DNA of 45,426 nt from Lingula anatina (lineage: Eukaryota; Brachiopoda; Lingulata; Lingulida; Lingulidae): assembly GCF_001039355.2 (NCBI RefSeq), contig NW_019775701.1:7295-52720 (forward strand), written 5' to 3'. Numbering within the stretch: position 1 is the first letter of the stretch; each line of letters starts with the position of its first letter. A model generated the notes under the pieces. That model had not been told where the DNA came from. It made no database searches and saw nothing but the letters and a program-made list of their open reading frames with translations. A program made the translations under genes and the position numbers. Shown here one piece after another: positions 43,471-45,426 of the stretch.

Positions 43471-45400
43471 TAACTGTATGTATAATAGCACAAAAGGAGC
43501 TAACGCAGGAAATGTCATTTTGTCAAATGTTTCTAGGTGGGGAGTTTCACATGTTTTCAAAAAGAAGGACGAACATATTCTAAAATAATAGTACTACTGT
43601 ATTGCTGAATTCAACAAAAAAGTCAATTCTAGGATTTTTTACAGCAAGAAAGGAGTGCCCTTGAAACACCCACAAGCATTTAACTTTCACGTGTCGAAGT
43701 TTAATAACATTTTTGTAGTAGAATTGCCTTAAATCCACTAAAAATTCTTCGTATTCTAGGAAATGTAACATCCTCAGTTTTTTGTCTTAATTGTTCCTTC
43801 AAATCAACCAGTTATGTTCCTGTTGACAAAAATATTTCTGGTTTCTTCCTACATCCTTTCTGGATTTGATTATAAAAAGAGATTTTCAAGTGCCTTTTTC
43901 CTAATATTTTACATTTTCAAGATTACTTACAATAATCATTTTCATCACCAACATTGTTTTAATAGGTTACCTAGCCCATGTCTCTGTTTGGTAGTGAACA
44001 AGACATTTCAAGAATCTTTTCACAGATTTAGATAGAACTTCCAGGATACATGTATGCAGGAGGGAAAAATTACAATTTGAACCTAATCTGTGTATCCTAA
44101 AAAATTTTTTTCGAAAAAAAATTACTTAATTCATTTTCATGTACATTTTGCTGATAAATACTGATAAACGACTGTGCTTTCTGATCTTTCGATAAGTATT
44201 AGGTCCTCAAGAACATGCTAAAATGGCTCACATATAATGTCTGAAAGCAGAACAAAAGTAACGCCTTGGGACGCAATTTTGCTCTAATTAACTGTCCCAA
44301 ATCAGCAACAATGGACAAAACGCAAAACCTAATGTAACCAAACACAAACAAATGGATCTCCTAGCAAGTTCTACAGGGTTATAATGGCCACAGTATGAAA
44401 ACAAGGGCCTTGGCGGGCACCCCAGTAGACAGCTAAATGTAAAATCAATACTTCTGACCAATCATATGCCTGTAAAGCCATCAACTAGATAACATTTTCG
44501 TTGCCTTAATTAGGTCAGTTAACTGCTCATGTTTGCCCGGATGGTGCTTATACACCATTATAGGATCTTGCAGTGTCTGCCATGAATTCTAAAGAGATGT
44601 TGGCGACAGTATGAAGGAGGCTTTTTGACCTGCAATCCACAGTTCAACTTACAGCTTGTTTGTATGTGTGTACATGTATGTGTGGAAGGGGATTGGGTTG
44701 TTCGTAAGGCAACTTAAGTACATCTAGTACTGTATGCTCTGTGCTGAACACGAAATGCAGTTTACAAAATTTACTTAAAATTTAGTCTATTATCAAATCT
44801 GGCGTGTGTGGGTTTGGAAGTTTGGGATTCAAATGTTTGGAAATTTGGATTGCCCTCACGCCCATATAGCAGCAATTTCAAAGGGTTCCTTTTTCAGAAA
44901 AAAAAGGACATTTTTACCCCCTGAATTGACTCAAAATGATATCAAAAAAATTACCAGTAGGGCAAATTGTGATTCTGAGCGGGCCTTTTCTGACAAAAAG
45001 GGCAGCTTGTTCTTTTGAAACTTTTACCCTCTAAGCACCCTCCCCCCCTTTTAACCTGACCCACCAATTTCAATCATTTACACAAATTCCTTTAAAACTT
45101 AAAACTTTAAAACTATTGGCATGTATCCTATCTATACTATCATCATGAAAATACTCCTATTAGATGCAGCAGCGTGTTAATGTATAATGATAAAATATCC
45201 CGTTATTCCACATTTCTTGAAAAAAGAGCACCTGTTACTTCTTAACAACTTTTAACCTCAAATGTCAGATTTAAGCTCATTTGTAGGCTACTAGAGTGTT
45301 TAGAAAACAGATATAAATCTACAGTTTTCTGGGAAACACTTTGTTGACTAAAACAAAGAATTGCAAAACAAAATGTATAAATTTAAGGCACTTCTGGACT
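43471..45400. other. right end, no gene recognised
   Basis: AT-rich sequence without an exon chain I can support. A minus-strand frame at 43580-43771 looks partly protein-like (FLEYEEFLVDLRQ) but lacks convincing splice sites and uses AT-rich codons. Short GT-rich and C-rich stretches occur at 44665-44690 and 45040-45050. Confidence 0.4.
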
Positions 45401-45426
45401 GGGGGGGGGGGTGGGGGGGGTGGGGG
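45401..45426. repeat. terminal poly-G/GGGGT tract
   Basis: The window ends in G runs interrupted by single T; probably low-quality or quadruplex-prone sequence. Confidence 0.8.

Noticed and set aside
43580-43771. 63-codon minus-strand frame as an upstream exon of the unidentified gene
   Set aside because: AT-rich codons, no convincing donor or acceptor of the required phase.
1-45426. CRISPR arrays, operons, prokaryotic promoters
   Set aside because: None seen; splice sites and gene content are metazoan.

Overview
The window is AT-rich invertebrate metazoan DNA. Genes are split by GT-AG introns, there are long introns full of microsatellites and small DNA transposons, and metazoan protein families are present (GT11 fucosyltransferases, RPL35A, the ciliary protein IQCG/DRC9). 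No species can be named from the sequence alone; a marine lophotrochozoan or non-vertebrate deuterostome would fit. There is an assembly gap at 14344-15336, single n positions at 12209, 20246 and 42196, and several long poly-G runs that look like sequencing or assembly trouble spots.

Region 1 (1-4256) has no gene I can support beyond a possible terminal exon at the very left edge. It holds two fold-back elements and AT-rich repeats.

Region 2 (4257-22000) is a tandem array of alpha-1,2-fucosyltransferase-like (GT11) genes, all on the minus strand with intronless coding regions. Three copies are intact (4257-5522, 8730-9992, 16541-17812), one is split by a single in-frame stop (12717-13982), and the fifth has a diverged N-terminus (20405-21502). 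Between them sit four relics (about 7197-7770, 10836-11310, 14303-15690, 18375-18880). Each relic keeps the first coding part (membrane anchor and stem) and the last few codons but has lost the catalytic middle at what looks like the same junction. Gene and relic therefore appear to have been amplified together as a pair. All copies lack the second Arg of the canonical GT11 HxRRxD motif. A 902-bp TIR element with a TAA target duplication sits in one spacer, and the empty site survives in three paralogous spacers.

Region 3 (23314-30450) holds RPL35A (minus, 4 coding exons plus a short TOP-type leader exon) and IQCG/DRC9 (plus, 7 coding exons), head to head across a compact shared promoter. The IQCG intron after exon 4 contains a partial duplicate of that exon.

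Region 4 (31790-45426) holds the C-terminal 663 codons of a large minus-strand gene with 16 consecutive exons in consistent phase; I do not recognise its family. Its introns carry several copies of a ~215-bp MITE with TWA target duplications. Upstream of it (40360-43500) are tandem and segmental repeats rich in AGGTCA half-sites, a GC-rich hexamer minisatellite and an uncertain extra exon.
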